DNA of 64,000 nt, from positions 310,001 through 374,000 of the forward strand of contig CAWGDF010000001.1 in assembly GCA_963821275.1 (NCBI GenBank), read 5' to 3'. Below the pieces are notes generated by a model. The model searched no databases and was not told the origin of the DNA. It worked only from the letters and a program-made list of their open reading frames with translations. This document shows, one piece after another, positions 41,512-50,903 of this stretch. The stretch comes from JACVRW01 sp963821275 (lineage in GTDB: Bacteria > Actinomycetota > Thermoleophilia > Solirubrobacterales > Thermoleophilaceae). Position 1 is the stretch's first letter, and each line of letters begins with the position of its first letter. The position numbers were made by a program, and so were the translations under genes.

Positions 41512-42921
41512 TCAGCTGTAACAGTACGAGTCCGACGAAGCGTCGCCGCCCTGCAGTCTGATCTGGTGCACGCGCAGGCCACGGAAGTCCTCGCCGTGGG
41601 GAAAGAAGCTCTCGTCGATGGTTAGCCCACCGTCGGGGTCTGCGTCGAGCTTGGCCATCCAGGCGCCGACGCCGTCCGGGTAGAACTGGTCGTCCCACGC
41701 CCCGTAAAGCGAGTTGGTGAAGTAGACCCGCCTGCCATCGCGGCTGACTTCGACCATCTGCGGCCCGCCGGAGAGCGGCATGTCGGCCCTGGCCGGGTGC
41801 GAAGTGCGGTTGACGATGCCGCCGAGCCGCACAGATCCCACCTGCTTCGGGTTCGTCGGGTCCGAAACGTCGAACTGCTTCATCTCGCCGGTTCCCCAGC
41901 AGGACACGTAGAGGAACTTGTCGTCGACCGAGAGGTCGATGTCGGTGATGATCGGCGGCACCGCGGCGAAGGGCTTCAGCGCGGGCGGCAGCAGGTCCGG
42001 GTCGGCGGGCTCGGCCGGGATGGTGATGACCTTCTCGACCTTCCACTCGTCGCCGTCGCGGAACCAACGCCAGACCGAACCGGACAAGTCCTCGGTGGAG
42101 ATCACGACGCCGACGAAGCCCCAGGTCGCCTCGGGGTCGTGAGACGGGCGGACCTCCAGCGCCATTTGATGCTGGGCGCCGAGGTCGACGCTCTGCAGGT
42201 GCTCACCCGCGGCGAGGTCCCAGAAATGGATGGCGTGGCCGTATTTCTGGCCCAGCAGTAGTTCTGGCACGATGCCGTCCTCGATCATCGAAGGGCTGCC
42301 CCACTCGCTGGAGATCAGCACGTTCTGATTGAGGTGCCACCAGGCGTCGTAGTGGAAGTGCTGCGGCCCGCGGTCTGTCTCCCAGGCGCGCAGGACCTCG
42401 AAGGTCTCGTGGTCGAGCAGCGCGATCCCGCCCGGTCCGTCGTCGTCGCCTTCGGCGCCGCCCAGGCAGGTGAGGAAGACCCCGTCGGGTCCGCAGTGCA
42501 GGGTGTGCGGACGGGAGTAGCCGGCCTTTGCGGAAAGTGTCGAACCGTCGATCGTCTTGACCAGCGTCGGTTGGCGGGGGTCCGCCGCGGTGTCGAGCAC
42601 GTGGATGTTCGATGAGCGCAGGCCCGGCACCAGGAGGTAGCGGCGCGCGAGGCCTTCGATGTCGTGGCCCTCGTGCTTGAGCGCGCTGCTGCAAGCGTTC
42701 CAACCGAAGTGGTGCAACTCGTCACCGAGGGCGGGGACGTCAGTCCAACCGACCACCCGCCCAAAGGTGTCAGAGGCCGGATTCACATCGATGACGGTCA
42801 TCGCGTCGTTCTTCTGCGCGGCCCGGTCGAAGGCCACCACGTAGGCGAGCTGTTCGCCAGGAGCGGCCGCGGCCTCTGCGGCGGTCCGGTAGAAGGTGGG
42901 ATCGATCGTCGGTTGAGCCAT
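41512..42921 (-). CDS. Selenium-binding protein (SBP56 / methanethiol oxidase family)
   Basis: A 469-residue protein of the SBP56 family, a seven-bladed beta-propeller. Conserved blocks are DELHHFGWNACSSALKHEGH (with the Cys and His ligands), GYSRPHTLHCGPDGVFLTCL, RGPQHFHYDAWWHLNQNVLI and ISSEWGSPSMIEDG. The blocks ITDIDLSVDDKFLYVSCWGT and LSGGPQMVEVSRDGRRVYFT follow, and the C-terminus has HQIRLQGGD. Bacterial members oxidise methanethiol to formaldehyde, H2S and peroxide, some as copper enzymes. No signal peptide is present. The length is normal. Methanethiol oxidation here is a family-based inference. Confidence 0.94.
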   Translation of the reverse strand: MAQPTIDPTFYRTAAEAAAAPGEQLAYVVAFDRAAQKNDAMTVIDVNPASDTFGRVVGWTDVPALGDELHHFGWNACSSALKHEGHDIEGLARRYLLVPGLRSSNIHVLDTAADPRQPTLVKTIDGSTLSAKAGYSRPHTLHCGPDGVFLTCLGGAEGDDDGPGGIALLDHETFEVLRAWETDRGPQHFHYDAWWHLNQNVLISSEWGSPSMIEDGIVPELLLGQKYGHAIHFWDLAAGEHLQSVDLGAQHQMALEVRPSHDPEATWGFVGVVISTEDLSGSVWRWFRDGDEWKVEKVITIPAEPADPDLLPPALKPFAAVPPIITDIDLSVDDKFLYVSCWGTGEMKQFDVSDPTNPKQVGSVRLGGIVNRTSHPARADMPLSGGPQMVEVSRDGRRVYFTNSLYGAWDDQFYPDGVGAWMAKLDADPDGGLTIDESFFPHGEDFRGLRVHQIRLQGGDASSDSYCYS

Positions 42922-43216
42922 TCGAAGATCTCCTCATCTGGGACGGCGCTGCTCCGAGTCACATGCCAGCCGCCAGGTCGTTGAGCTAAATCCTAGTCCG
43001 GGCCAGGCGACATCCGCGGCGCTCCGGCGATCCCCACCTGGCTCTCCCTTGCAACGAACGGAAAGCCCCTCGACGACGTCCGACTCACGACCGCATCGGG
43101 CAAGACCAGAAGCCACCAACCGAACCGAATGCCGTCTTAGGCGCGACCGCGGGCCGCGCCGGGGTCGCAGCCGATCAGCGTCACGTCTCTCTGGGGGCGC
43201 GCCACACTTCAAGGCC

Positions 43217-43885
43217 GTGAGCCACCAGCGCGAGCATTGGAAGCGCATCTACACCGAGAAGGCGCCGGACGCGGTCAGCTGGTTCGAGGCGGTCCCGCGC
43301 GCTTCGCTGGCGATGATCGACGAGCTCGCCCTGCCGCTCGACGCGCCGATCGCCGACGTAGGGGGCGGCGCGTCGCACCTCGCGGCCGAGCTCGTGGACC
43401 GCGGCTACACGGACGTCACCGTGGCCGACATCTCCGGGGAGGCGCTCGAGCGCGCCCGTGACGGCTTCGCCGCGGCGGACCGCGTCACCTGGGTCATCGC
43501 CGACGTCCGCGCGCACGACTTCGGCCGCCGCTTCCGGCTCTGGCACGACCGCGCCGTGTTCCAGTTCATGGTCTCCGCCGAGAACCGTCGTGCCTACGTG
43601 GCGACTCTCGAGCGCAGCCTCGATCCCGGGGGTCACGCGATCGTTGCGACCTTCGGGCCGAACGGCCCGACCCGGTGCAGCGGCCTGCCGGTGGCGCGCT
43701 ACGGCCCCCGTCAACTCGCCGCCGAGCTTGGTGCCGGGCTCGACCTCGTCTCCAGCCGGGAGGTCGTCCACACCACGCCCGCCGGAACCGCCGAGCAGTT
43801 CATATACGCGCGGCTTCGCCGATCACAGACGGAGCGCGTCGAGCTGAGTCGGTCGATGAACTACCGGCAGTCTCCGTGCGCATAG
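43217..43885 (+). CDS. Class I SAM-dependent methyltransferase
   Basis: A 222-residue methyltransferase. It starts at GTG 43217 with SHQREHWKRIYTEKAPDAVS-type N-terminus, then motif I PIADVGGGASHLAAELVDRG near residue 50, acidic loop VTVADISGEALERA, and RVTWVIADVRAHDF. The strand-5 region is FRLWHDRAVFQFMVSAENRR. This WFEAVPRAS group is close to thiopurine-methyltransferase-like proteins. The last 20 residues after FIYARLRRS are probably non-conserved. The acceptor is unknown. The frame is open upstream to 43049 but lacks homology. Region 42922-43216 holds no gene. Confidence 0.88.
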   Translation: MSHQREHWKRIYTEKAPDAVSWFEAVPRASLAMIDELALPLDAPIADVGGGASHLAAELVDRGYTDVTVADISGEALERARDGFAAADRVTWVIADVRAHDFGRRFRLWHDRAVFQFMVSAENRRAYVATLERSLDPGGHAIVATFGPNGPTRCSGLPVARYGPRQLAAELGAGLDLVSSREVVHTTPAGTAEQFIYARLRRSQTERVELSRSMNYRQSPCA

Positions 43886-43973
43886 ACAAGGGCTTCGAGA
43901 CGGCCGCCTCGGACCGCCTGGCCGAAACCGCTGGGGACGCCCGCATCCCTACCCTAATAGAGCGGGAGCGGAG

Positions 43974-43997
43974 TCCGTAAGGGGATCCGTAAGGGGA
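43974..43997. repeat. 12-base tandem duplication before the DHFR-like gene
   Basis: TCCGTAAGGGGA occurs twice in tandem at 43974-43985 and 43986-43997. Each copy carries an AAGGGGA Shine-Dalgarno-like core, ahead of an AAAGGG closer to the ATG at 44023. Confidence 0.6.
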
Positions 43998-44022
43998 TCC
44001 CCCTGTGGTAAAAGGGTCGCGG

Positions 44023-44628
44023 ATGCCGGACACCACCTGCCACATGTCGATCTCGCTCGACGGTTTCGTCGCCGGGCCGGACCAGAGTCGCGAGCACCCG
44101 CTCGGGAAGCGCGGAAGGGAGCTCCACAGCTGGCACCTCGGCGACGAGCGCGTCAACGAGGCCGACGAGACCGCGAACGGCTGGCTCATGCGCCCGCGCG
44201 GCGCCTACCTCATGGGCCGCAACATGTTCGGGCCGACCCGCGGCGAGTGGGAGGAGGACTGGCGCGGCTGGTGGGGGCCCGAGCCGCCTTACCACGCACC
44301 GGTGTTCGTGCTCACCCATCACGCCCGCGAGCCGATCGAGATGGAGGGCGGGACGACCTTCCACTTCGTCACCGCAGGCTTCGACGCCGCCTACGCACAG
44401 GCGCGTGAGACGGCCGGCGACGACGGCGTAGACATCGCGGGCGGCGCCTCCACCGTTCGGCAGGCGCTCGTCGCCGGGGTCGTCGACGAGCTCACGCTCG
44501 ACATCGCCCCAGTCCTGCTCGGGTCCGGCGAGCGGATCTTCGACGGCGTCGAATCTCTCGGGTTGGAGCCCATCGAGGTGCTGCATTCGCCGCTGGCCAC
44601 GCACATCCGCTACCGCCGAGCGAGCTGA
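44023..44628 (+). CDS. Dihydrofolate reductase family (RibD C-terminal-like) protein
   Basis: A 201-residue protein of the DHFR/RibD-C superfamily. It has MSISLDGFVAGPDQS at the N-terminus, AYLMGRNMFGPTRGEWEEDW in the middle (the M-G-R-x-x-F/Y motif), PVFVLTHHAREPIEMEGGTT, and the NADPH-binding GVDIAGGASTVRQALVAGVV near residue 145. The end is LTLDIAPVLLGSGERIFDGV. It is not a folate enzyme by default; this group is of broad, mostly unknown reductase function. ATG 44023 with AAAGGG upstream is preferred over the GTG at 44005. Confidence 0.9.
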   Translation: MPDTTCHMSISLDGFVAGPDQSREHPLGKRGRELHSWHLGDERVNEADETANGWLMRPRGAYLMGRNMFGPTRGEWEEDWRGWWGPEPPYHAPVFVLTHHAREPIEMEGGTTFHFVTAGFDAAYAQARETAGDDGVDIAGGASTVRQALVAGVVDELTLDIAPVLLGSGERIFDGVESLGLEPIEVLHSPLATHIRYRRAS

Positions 44629-45030
44629 ATGCCGGCTCCCGATACGTCTACGAGGCACCGCTCCGAGTCTCCCGATGCGGACGGCCAGTGACCCACTTCT
44701 GGCGTCCCGCAGGGGAACCCCGGCCGGGGACCTCGCGGCCGCATGACCGTCGCCGAACCTATGCGGTCGGCGAGTGTCCCGTAACACCCGCCCGCTGAAG
44801 CTCCCGATGAGGGGGCGTCAAACGAACAACCAGCCGCTCCCGCGTTCAGACGCGAACGGGCGCGTCGCCGGCCGAGTCCGGCGCGACCCCCTGAGGAGAA
44901 GCTCCAGCCGGATGCCCAAGGGGCCGCTCTCCTCCTCCCGCGTAGATGCGATCGTCCGGTGCCGAGGCCTTGTGGATGCCCGCTCCCAACGAAGGCGCTC
45001 GTCTGATCGCCCTGGTGCCAGGATGGCGCA
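44629..45030. other. 400-base region without recognised gene
   Basis: No frame carries a recognisable family or a sustained coding pattern on either strand, and no hairpin terminator or tRNA is seen. It may hold the promoter of the GNAT gene at 45031. Confidence 0.5.
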
Positions 45031-45594
45031 GTGGTCGAGATCGTCACCAAGCGGCTCACGTTGCGAAGGTTTCGGTCCGATGACCTGCCGGCGTTCGTGG
45101 CCTATCGCAGCGACCCCGAAGTCGCGCGCTACCAGTCCTGGGACAGCACCTATTCGATGGCCGATGCGCGGCGGTTTCTGGCCTCACAGCATGGGGTAGC
45201 GTTCGGCCGGCCGGGAGCGTGGTTGCAACTGGCGACGGTCAGCCGGGTCACCGGGGCTCTGTGCGGCGACTGCGCCGTGCGCGTCACAACCGATCAGCCG
45301 GAGACCGCCGAAATAGGCATCACGCTGGCGCGAGCTAGCCAGCGCCGTGGCCTGGCAAGCGAGGCGCTTGTCGCAGTCATGGGCAAGCTGTTCGAGGATC
45401 ACGGGATCCATCGGATCTATGCCGAGGCCGACGACCGTAACGTTGCTATCCATCGACTTCTCGAACGCCTGGCCTTTCGCTGCGAGGCGCGCCTAGTCGA
45501 AGCCGACTGGTTCAAGGGCGAGTGGTCCACGCTGCGCATCTACGCAATCCTGCGCCGGGAATGGCGAGCGCCGCCGAACGCCACGGGTCCCTAG
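45031..45594 (+). CDS. GNAT family N-acetyltransferase (RimJ/RimL-like)
   Basis: A 187-residue acetyltransferase. It begins TKRLTLRRFRSDDLPAFVAY, the typical start of the RimJ/RimL subgroup. The acetyl-CoA loop is LARASQRRGLASEALVAVMG (R-x-x-G-x-A variant), and GIHRIYAEADDRNVAIHRLL with LERLAFRCEARL completes the fold. The substrate may be a ribosomal protein, an antibiotic or another amine. GTG 45031 is the only reasonable start. Codon use is normal. Confidence 0.9.
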   Translation: MVEIVTKRLTLRRFRSDDLPAFVAYRSDPEVARYQSWDSTYSMADARRFLASQHGVAFGRPGAWLQLATVSRVTGALCGDCAVRVTTDQPETAEIGITLARASQRRGLASEALVAVMGKLFEDHGIHRIYAEADDRNVAIHRLLERLAFRCEARLVEADWFKGEWSTLRIYAILRREWRAPPNATGP

Positions 45595-45794
45595 CCGTTC
45601 CCTGACCTCGAGCGCCATCGGCCCGTCTGGTTCGCGCGCAAGCGAGCTTCTCAATGACCACTTCGGCGACGCGCGCTCGGGACGAGGACCAGGCGCCAGC
45701 GGACCGGCTCGCCGCTCTTACCCTCCCGCGTGGATAGGAGGAGGGCTCCCGGTCGATCGGCGCAGGGCGACCCGCGCTAGCCTTGGGCTCCCGC

Positions 45795-47621
45795 ATGAGT
45801 GTCGAGGCGGCACTCGACTGGCGTGACCGCCAGGTTTCGGCCGCGGAGGCGGTCTCGGTCGTGCGCCCTGGCGACAGGGTCTTCGTCGGCAGCGCCTGCG
45901 CCACTCCGCGGACTCTGGTGGATGCCCTGGAGCAGTTCAGGCGGTCCGGGGTTGTCCTCGTGCATTTTCTCACCGACCGCGTGGGCACGGGTGACCCGCC
46001 CCACTCGAACTATCGGCATCGCGTGTTCTACGTCGGGCGCGACGTTCGCGCCCTGCGTGATGTCCGCGCTCTGCGCGAGTCGGGTCTGGTGGAGTACGTG
46101 CCACTCTCGCTCGGGGACGTCCCCGGGCTGTTCCGCAATGGACAGATCCCGCTTGACGTCGCGATGGTGCAGGTCGCGCCGCCCGATCCGGACGGTACCT
46201 GCAGCCTGGGGATATCGGTGGACGTGACCAAGGCCGCGGCGCTGGCCGCCCGCACGGTGATCGCCGAGGTCAACCCCGCGATGCCTCGCACCGCTGGTGA
46301 CAGCCGGATTCCGGTCGATCGAATCGCGAGTTTCGTGCCGGTCGAGACCCCCGTGGTGGAGTATCTCCACGACCCGGCTGGCGAGGTGGCCGAGCAGATC
46401 GCCCGCTACGTCGCCCGGCTGATCGACGATCGGTCCACGCTTCAGGTGGGCCTCGGCCGAGTACCGAACGAGATGCTGGCTCACCTGACCAACCGGCGCG
46501 ACCTGGCGATCCACTCGGACGTCATCACGGAGCCGATCGTCGATCTCGTCGCCGCCGGCGTCGTCACCGGCCCGGTCGCGACGAGCTGGGCGATGGGCTC
46601 GAGGCGCCTCTACGACCTGGTGGACGACGATGCCCGCTTCGCCTTTCATCCGATCGAGTACATCTGCGACCCAACGGTCATCGGGAGCCGGGAGCGGATG
46701 GTGTCGGTGACCCAGGCCTTCACCATCGACCTCACCGGTCAGGTGTCAACCGAAAGCCTCGACGGGGCGCTGTACGGGGGAGTCTCCACCGGGCCGGCGT
46801 TTCACCGCGGGGCTCTCGCCTCTCCCGGCGGAATGGCAATCGTCTGCCTTGCCTCGCGGACCCCGGCCGGCCGGTCGGCCATCTCGCTCGAGCTTGGTCC
46901 CGGCGAGGCGGTGGCGATCCCGCGGGCGGACGTCCACTGGGTGATCACCGAGTACGGCACCGCGTACCTGTTCGGCCGCTCGCTTGCCGAGCGCGCGGTC
47001 GCGCTGATCGAGATCGCGCACCCCGATGTCCGCAGGGAGCTGCTCGACGCCGCCATCGAGAGCGGCCTTGTCGGTGCCACGCAGCAGCTGCGCAGCCGCA
47101 CCGCTTATCCGGTAGCCCAGGTGCGCGACGTGCCGCTACGCGACGGCCGCGAGGTGCGCCTGCGCCCCACGCGCACGAGCGACACCCGGGCGATGCAGGA
47201 CCTGTTCTATCGACTCAGCGAGAAGGACCGGGAGACCCGGTTCCTCCATAAGCTGAGCTCGCTCACCGACAGCGCCGCCCAATACCTGTGCAGCGTCGAC
47301 TACGAGGAGGAGATGGCCTTCGCCGCCGTCGTCGGGCCGTCGGCGCACGAACGCATCGTGGCCGCCAGCTGCTACTACCTGAGTCCTGCCACCGGCCTGG
47401 CCGAGGTCGCGTACATGGTGGATCCGGACTGGCAGGGCGTGGGCCTGGGGGGGATTCTGCACGCGGGGCTGGTCGAGTACGCCCGCGAGCACGGCGCTCG
47501 CGGCCTGACCGCGGACGTGCTGCTCGGCAATTCGCGCATGATGCGCGTCTTCGAACGCGGCGATCACTCGCTCAGCGTCAAGACGGACGCGGGCGTCCAA
47601 GAGCTGACCATGCTCTTCTAA
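45795..47621 (+). CDS. Acetyl-CoA hydrolase/transferase fused to a GNAT acetyltransferase domain
   Basis: A 608-residue fusion. Residues 1-430 are a 4-hydroxybutyrate CoA-transferase/acetyl-CoA hydrolase-type enzyme: PGDRVFVGSACATPRTLVDA near the start, LQVGLGRVPNEMLAHL, and ADVHWVITEYGTAYLFGRSL near the end, with ERAVALIEIAHPDVRREL. From about 455 to the end is a GNAT domain: VRLRPTRTSDTRAMQDLFYR, YMVDPDWQGVGLGGILHAGL (acetyl-CoA loop Q-G-x-G-L-G) and GLTADVLLGNSRMMRVFERG. The fusion suggests linked handling of acyl-CoA and acylation of a protein or amine. ATG 45795 is preferred; TTG 45783 is upstream in frame. It is monocistronic here. Confidence 0.92.
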   Translation: MSVEAALDWRDRQVSAAEAVSVVRPGDRVFVGSACATPRTLVDALEQFRRSGVVLVHFLTDRVGTGDPPHSNYRHRVFYVGRDVRALRDVRALRESGLVEYVPLSLGDVPGLFRNGQIPLDVAMVQVAPPDPDGTCSLGISVDVTKAAALAARTVIAEVNPAMPRTAGDSRIPVDRIASFVPVETPVVEYLHDPAGEVAEQIARYVARLIDDRSTLQVGLGRVPNEMLAHLTNRRDLAIHSDVITEPIVDLVAAGVVTGPVATSWAMGSRRLYDLVDDDARFAFHPIEYICDPTVIGSRERMVSVTQAFTIDLTGQVSTESLDGALYGGVSTGPAFHRGALASPGGMAIVCLASRTPAGRSAISLELGPGEAVAIPRADVHWVITEYGTAYLFGRSLAERAVALIEIAHPDVRRELLDAAIESGLVGATQQLRSRTAYPVAQVRDVPLRDGREVRLRPTRTSDTRAMQDLFYRLSEKDRETRFLHKLSSLTDSAAQYLCSVDYEEEMAFAAVVGPSAHERIVAASCYYLSPATGLAEVAYMVDPDWQGVGLGGILHAGLVEYAREHGARGLTADVLLGNSRMMRVFERGDHSLSVKTDAGVQELTMLF

Positions 47622-47676
47622 CGGCCAGGATCGTGTCTCGGAGCGCTAGCCGGACGCGACGTGTGAGGAGTCGGCC

Positions 47677-48174
47677 GTGCCCGCCGAGACGGACCTCTCG
47701 CACCTGGTGCGCGAGCCGAGCTGCCCCGTCCGCCTGTCGACCCACTCACCGGCATCGACTCGTCGGCGCCGAACCGGGTCGCGTCGTCTTCGCGCTGCCC
47801 GCGAGCCCGTGGCTCCGCAACGAGTGGGGCACGGCGTACGGCGGGAACCTGACCCTGCCGGCAAGTCGGCCGCGGCCGCCGCCGTGCAGGCGACCGCCAG
47901 CCGCGGCACCAGCTTCACGGCGCTCGACGTCAAGATCACCTTCCTTCAAGCGGTCGCCGCCGATGGCCGCGAGCTGCTCGCGACCGGAACCGTTCTGCAC
48001 CGGGGCAAGCGGCTCGCGATCGCCACCGCAGACGTGATGCACGGCGGTGTCCTGGTAGCGGTCCTGACCGGGGCGACCGCGCTAACGCCGTCCGCGAGCC
48101 CGGCCTACAGCGGCCGGCCACGAGCCGTAGCAGCCGCGCCGTCCCTTGTGAATCGGCGACATCGTTCCCTCTAG
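47677..48174 (+). pseudogene. PaaI-type hotdog thioesterase, frameshifted
   Basis: Two forward frames must be joined. The middle, RLVGAEPGRVVFALPASPWL with RNEWGTAYGGNLTL, is in one frame; the rest, GKSAAAAAVQATA, GTSFTALDVKITFLQAV and LLATGTVLHRGKRLAIATAD with VMHGGVLVAVLTGATAL, is in another. Together they form a hotdog thioesterase (G-x-x-x-x-L-x-x-x-x-T-A ... D-x-K-I-x-F-L-R). At least two shifts are needed, so this is likely a decayed gene. Confidence 0.75.
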
Positions 48175-48757
48175 ACAAATGTCTACCCACGATCGCTGTC
48201 GGGTGCAAGGACGCGTGCGAGTTGAGCGTCGCCAGACGCGCGGAAGGGACAAAGCGGGAGCGCGGGTCGACAGTGCTGGTTCTCCACACATTCGGCAATC
48301 GCGAGGCGCCGATCGCGTGCCGGCGCACGCCTGGCTGGTGCCGGGCAGACGGCTCGTGTGACCCGCCAGCGGTTTGCGCAGGTTGCGCGATGCGACAGGA
48401 GGGATAGCCGCATCCGTCGATGATGAGCCGGTGCTCGGAGCCGGTAGCGAGGACTGTCGCGGCTCGGGTCCGGGCGCGAACACCCTCGGGAGCGCTCGGC
48501 TTCTTTGGTTGAGGGCGGTCGCGTTCACCGGGCGGCGCCGCCCCGCCCAGATGGCTGACGGTGTTTGGCGGCGTCCGTACCATCGCTCTCGTGAGCCCGG
48601 GCGAGATCGAGCAGGGAGTGACTGTGGTTCTTCCCCGGGAGCCGGCGCCATGATCGTGGAGGCCTGCAAGCACACACGGATCAGGCGCCAAGCTGGGAGC
48701 ACGGATGCTTAGGGGTGACGCACCCGATCGGGCCCGCCGAGCACGGGACGGTCGGCA
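48175..48757. other. 580-base region without recognised gene
   Basis: Neither strand shows a sustained coding pattern or a family I know. It presumably includes the promoter of the cyclase-AAA gene. The region may include gene debris too short to identify. Confidence 0.45.
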
Positions 48758-50752
48758 GTGAACGGCCTATCCGCAAGGAGCGGCTCAACCCGTGCTGCGG
48801 CGGCGCGCGATCGGCCCGCCTACACGCCCGACCGGCTGGCCGAGCGGATGCTGGCGTCGGGTCGCGCCCGGGAGGGCGAGCGCAAGCTCGTGACGGTGCT
48901 GTTCGCAGACGTGGTCGGCTCGATGGAGTTGGCCGAGCGGCTCGGCCCGGAGGAGTGGCGGCGGGTGATGGATCGCTGCTTGGCGATCCTGTGCGAGGGG
49001 GTCCACCGCTTCGATGGGATGGTGGATCAGTTCACGGGCGATGGGCTGATGGCTCTGTTCGGGGCGCCCCTCGCACAGGAGGACCACGCCGCCCGCGCCT
49101 GTCACGCCGCGCTGCGGCTGCTGGAGCAGCTCACCGGCTACGCAGCCGAGCTGCGCCGCGCCCGCGGGTTGGAGTTTGCGGTCCGCATCGGGCTGAACTC
49201 CGGCGAGGTGGTGACGGGGACGATCGGGGACGACCTGACGCTGCAATACGCCGCCGTCGGCCACACGGTGGGGTTGGGGAGGCGGGTCGAGTCGCTGGCG
49301 GCCCCGAACACCACGTTCGTGTCGCAGGACACCGCGGCGCTAGTGGAGGGCTACTTCGAGCTGCGCGATCGCGGCATGCGCGAGGTCAAGGGCGTGAGCG
49401 AGCCGGTGCGTGTCTATGAGCTGGCGGGGCTGGGGCCCCTGCGAAGCCATCTCGAGGTATCGCGGGCGCGTGGCCTGTCGCGGTTCGTGGGACGCGAGCG
49501 GGAGCTGGCGGCCCTCCAGTCGGCGCTCGCGAGCGCCCGTGAGGGCTCCGGCCAGGTGGTGGGGATCGTGGGCGAGGCGGGGATCGGCAAGAGCCGCCTC
49601 TGCTACGAGTTCGGCGAGCGCTGCCGCACGAGCGGGATCGAGGTGCGGGCCGGGCAGTGCACCGCCCGCGGCGCGCGCCAGCCGCTGCTGCTTGTGCGCG
49701 AGCTCGTGCGCTCCGTGTTCGGCGTCACCGACTGGGATACCGAGCGGGCGGTCCGCGACAAGGTGGCGGGCCGGGCCCTTCTCCTCGACCCGTCGGTCGA
49801 GGGCGAGCTGCCGCTCATCCTCGAGCTGCTCGGAATCCCAGGCGATGGGCCCTCCGCGGGCTCGGAGCGAGATGGCGAGCGGCTCTTTCCGACACTGAGG
49901 CGCCTGCTGCTCGGCGGGCCGGGGGCTGGGCCGGGCGTGATCGTGGTCGAGGAGCTGCGCTGGATCGATCCACCGAGTGAGGCGTTCCTGAAGGCGCTCG
50001 CCGAGGCGCTGTCCTCCACGCCCACCCTGTTGGTCGCGAGTTTTCGGCCGGAATACCGGGCCCGTTGGCTCCGGGCCTTCAATTACACGGCGCTTCCGCT
50101 GCGACCGCTCGATGAACCGTCGCTTGCCGCCCTTCTCCGCGATCGGCTCGGCACCGATCCCTCGCTCGCGCCGCTGGCCGAGCGCATCCCGGACCGCGTG
50201 GGCGGCAACCCTTTCTTCGTCGAGGAGCTGATCCGCGACCTGGTCGAGAGCGGTGGCCTCGAGGGCGAGCGCCGCGCCTTTCGGGCCGCCGCTCCGATCG
50301 ACGAGGCGGCGCTGCCCGCCACGGTGCAGGCGGTGCTGGCGGCGCGCATCGACCGGCTCTCCCAGCGGGACCGGACCGTCCTGCAGGCCGCGGCGGTGAT
50401 CGGGCACCGGTTCACCGAGCCGCTGCTGAAGCGAGTGACCGGGCTCGACGACAAGGAGTTGGGTGCAGCGCTGCGAGCGCTGGTCGGGGCCGATCTGCTC
50501 GTCCAGAGCACTACAACCGCGGCCGGGTACGCCTTCAAGCACGACCTCACCCAGGAGGTCGCCTACCGCTCCGAGCTCAGCGAGCGGCGCGCGCGCATCC
50601 ACGGCGCCGTAGCGCGCGCCCTCGAGCAGCAACACCCCGACAAGCGCGACGAGCTCGCGGCGCTGATAGCACACCACCTCGAAGAAGCCGGCGAGAGCAC
50701 GCACCGCCACAGGGACGCCCACAGGCCAGAACCGCGCGGAGGACGCCGCTGA
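48758..50752 (+). CDS. Class III adenylate/guanylate cyclase-like domain fused to AAA ATPase (truncated)
   Basis: A 664-residue protein. Residues 40-215 form a class III cyclase homology domain: VTVLFADVVGSMELAERLG with the first metal Asp, then DQFTGDGLMALFGAPLAQED with the second. The later segment YAAVGHTVGLGRRVE has His and Gly where active cyclases usually have Asp and Asn, so activity is doubtful. Residues 245-600 are a STAND ATPase: FVGRERELAALQSALA, Walker A VGEAGIGKSRL, and a Walker B-like VIVVEELRWIDPPSEAFL. Relatives usually start with a zinc ribbon and end with several hundred residues of TPR repeats; both are missing here. The C-terminus ends in non-family HRHRDAHRPEPRGGRR. GTG 48758 is the start used. 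Confidence 0.82.
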   Translation: MNGLSARSGSTRAAAARDRPAYTPDRLAERMLASGRAREGERKLVTVLFADVVGSMELAERLGPEEWRRVMDRCLAILCEGVHRFDGMVDQFTGDGLMALFGAPLAQEDHAARACHAALRLLEQLTGYAAELRRARGLEFAVRIGLNSGEVVTGTIGDDLTLQYAAVGHTVGLGRRVESLAAPNTTFVSQDTAALVEGYFELRDRGMREVKGVSEPVRVYELAGLGPLRSHLEVSRARGLSRFVGRERELAALQSALASAREGSGQVVGIVGEAGIGKSRLCYEFGERCRTSGIEVRAGQCTARGARQPLLLVRELVRSVFGVTDWDTERAVRDKVAGRALLLDPSVEGELPLILELLGIPGDGPSAGSERDGERLFPTLRRLLLGGPGAGPGVIVVEELRWIDPPSEAFLKALAEALSSTPTLLVASFRPEYRARWLRAFNYTALPLRPLDEPSLAALLRDRLGTDPSLAPLAERIPDRVGGNPFFVEELIRDLVESGGLEGERRAFRAAAPIDEAALPATVQAVLAARIDRLSQRDRTVLQAAAVIGHRFTEPLLKRVTGLDDKELGAALRALVGADLLVQSTTTAAGYAFKHDLTQEVAYRSELSERRARIHGAVARALEQQHPDKRDELAALIAHHLEEAGESTHRHRDAHRPEPRGGRR

Positions 50753-50903
50753 CCCGCGCAAACAGAGCCCTCCGCGCTCCGCGTCAGCCGCGGTACTTCA
50801 ACCATGAGCACGCCCCGCACGCGGGGTGAAACCGATTTCGATGCGACAAACGTCGAGCTCGACACGTCCCTGCTAGTCGCGAAGCGTGCGGGCCCTGGTT
50901 CGC

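Noticed and set aside
45777..46649. A 290-codon reverse frame inside the CoA-transferase gene
   Set aside because: Antisense shadow with no family features.
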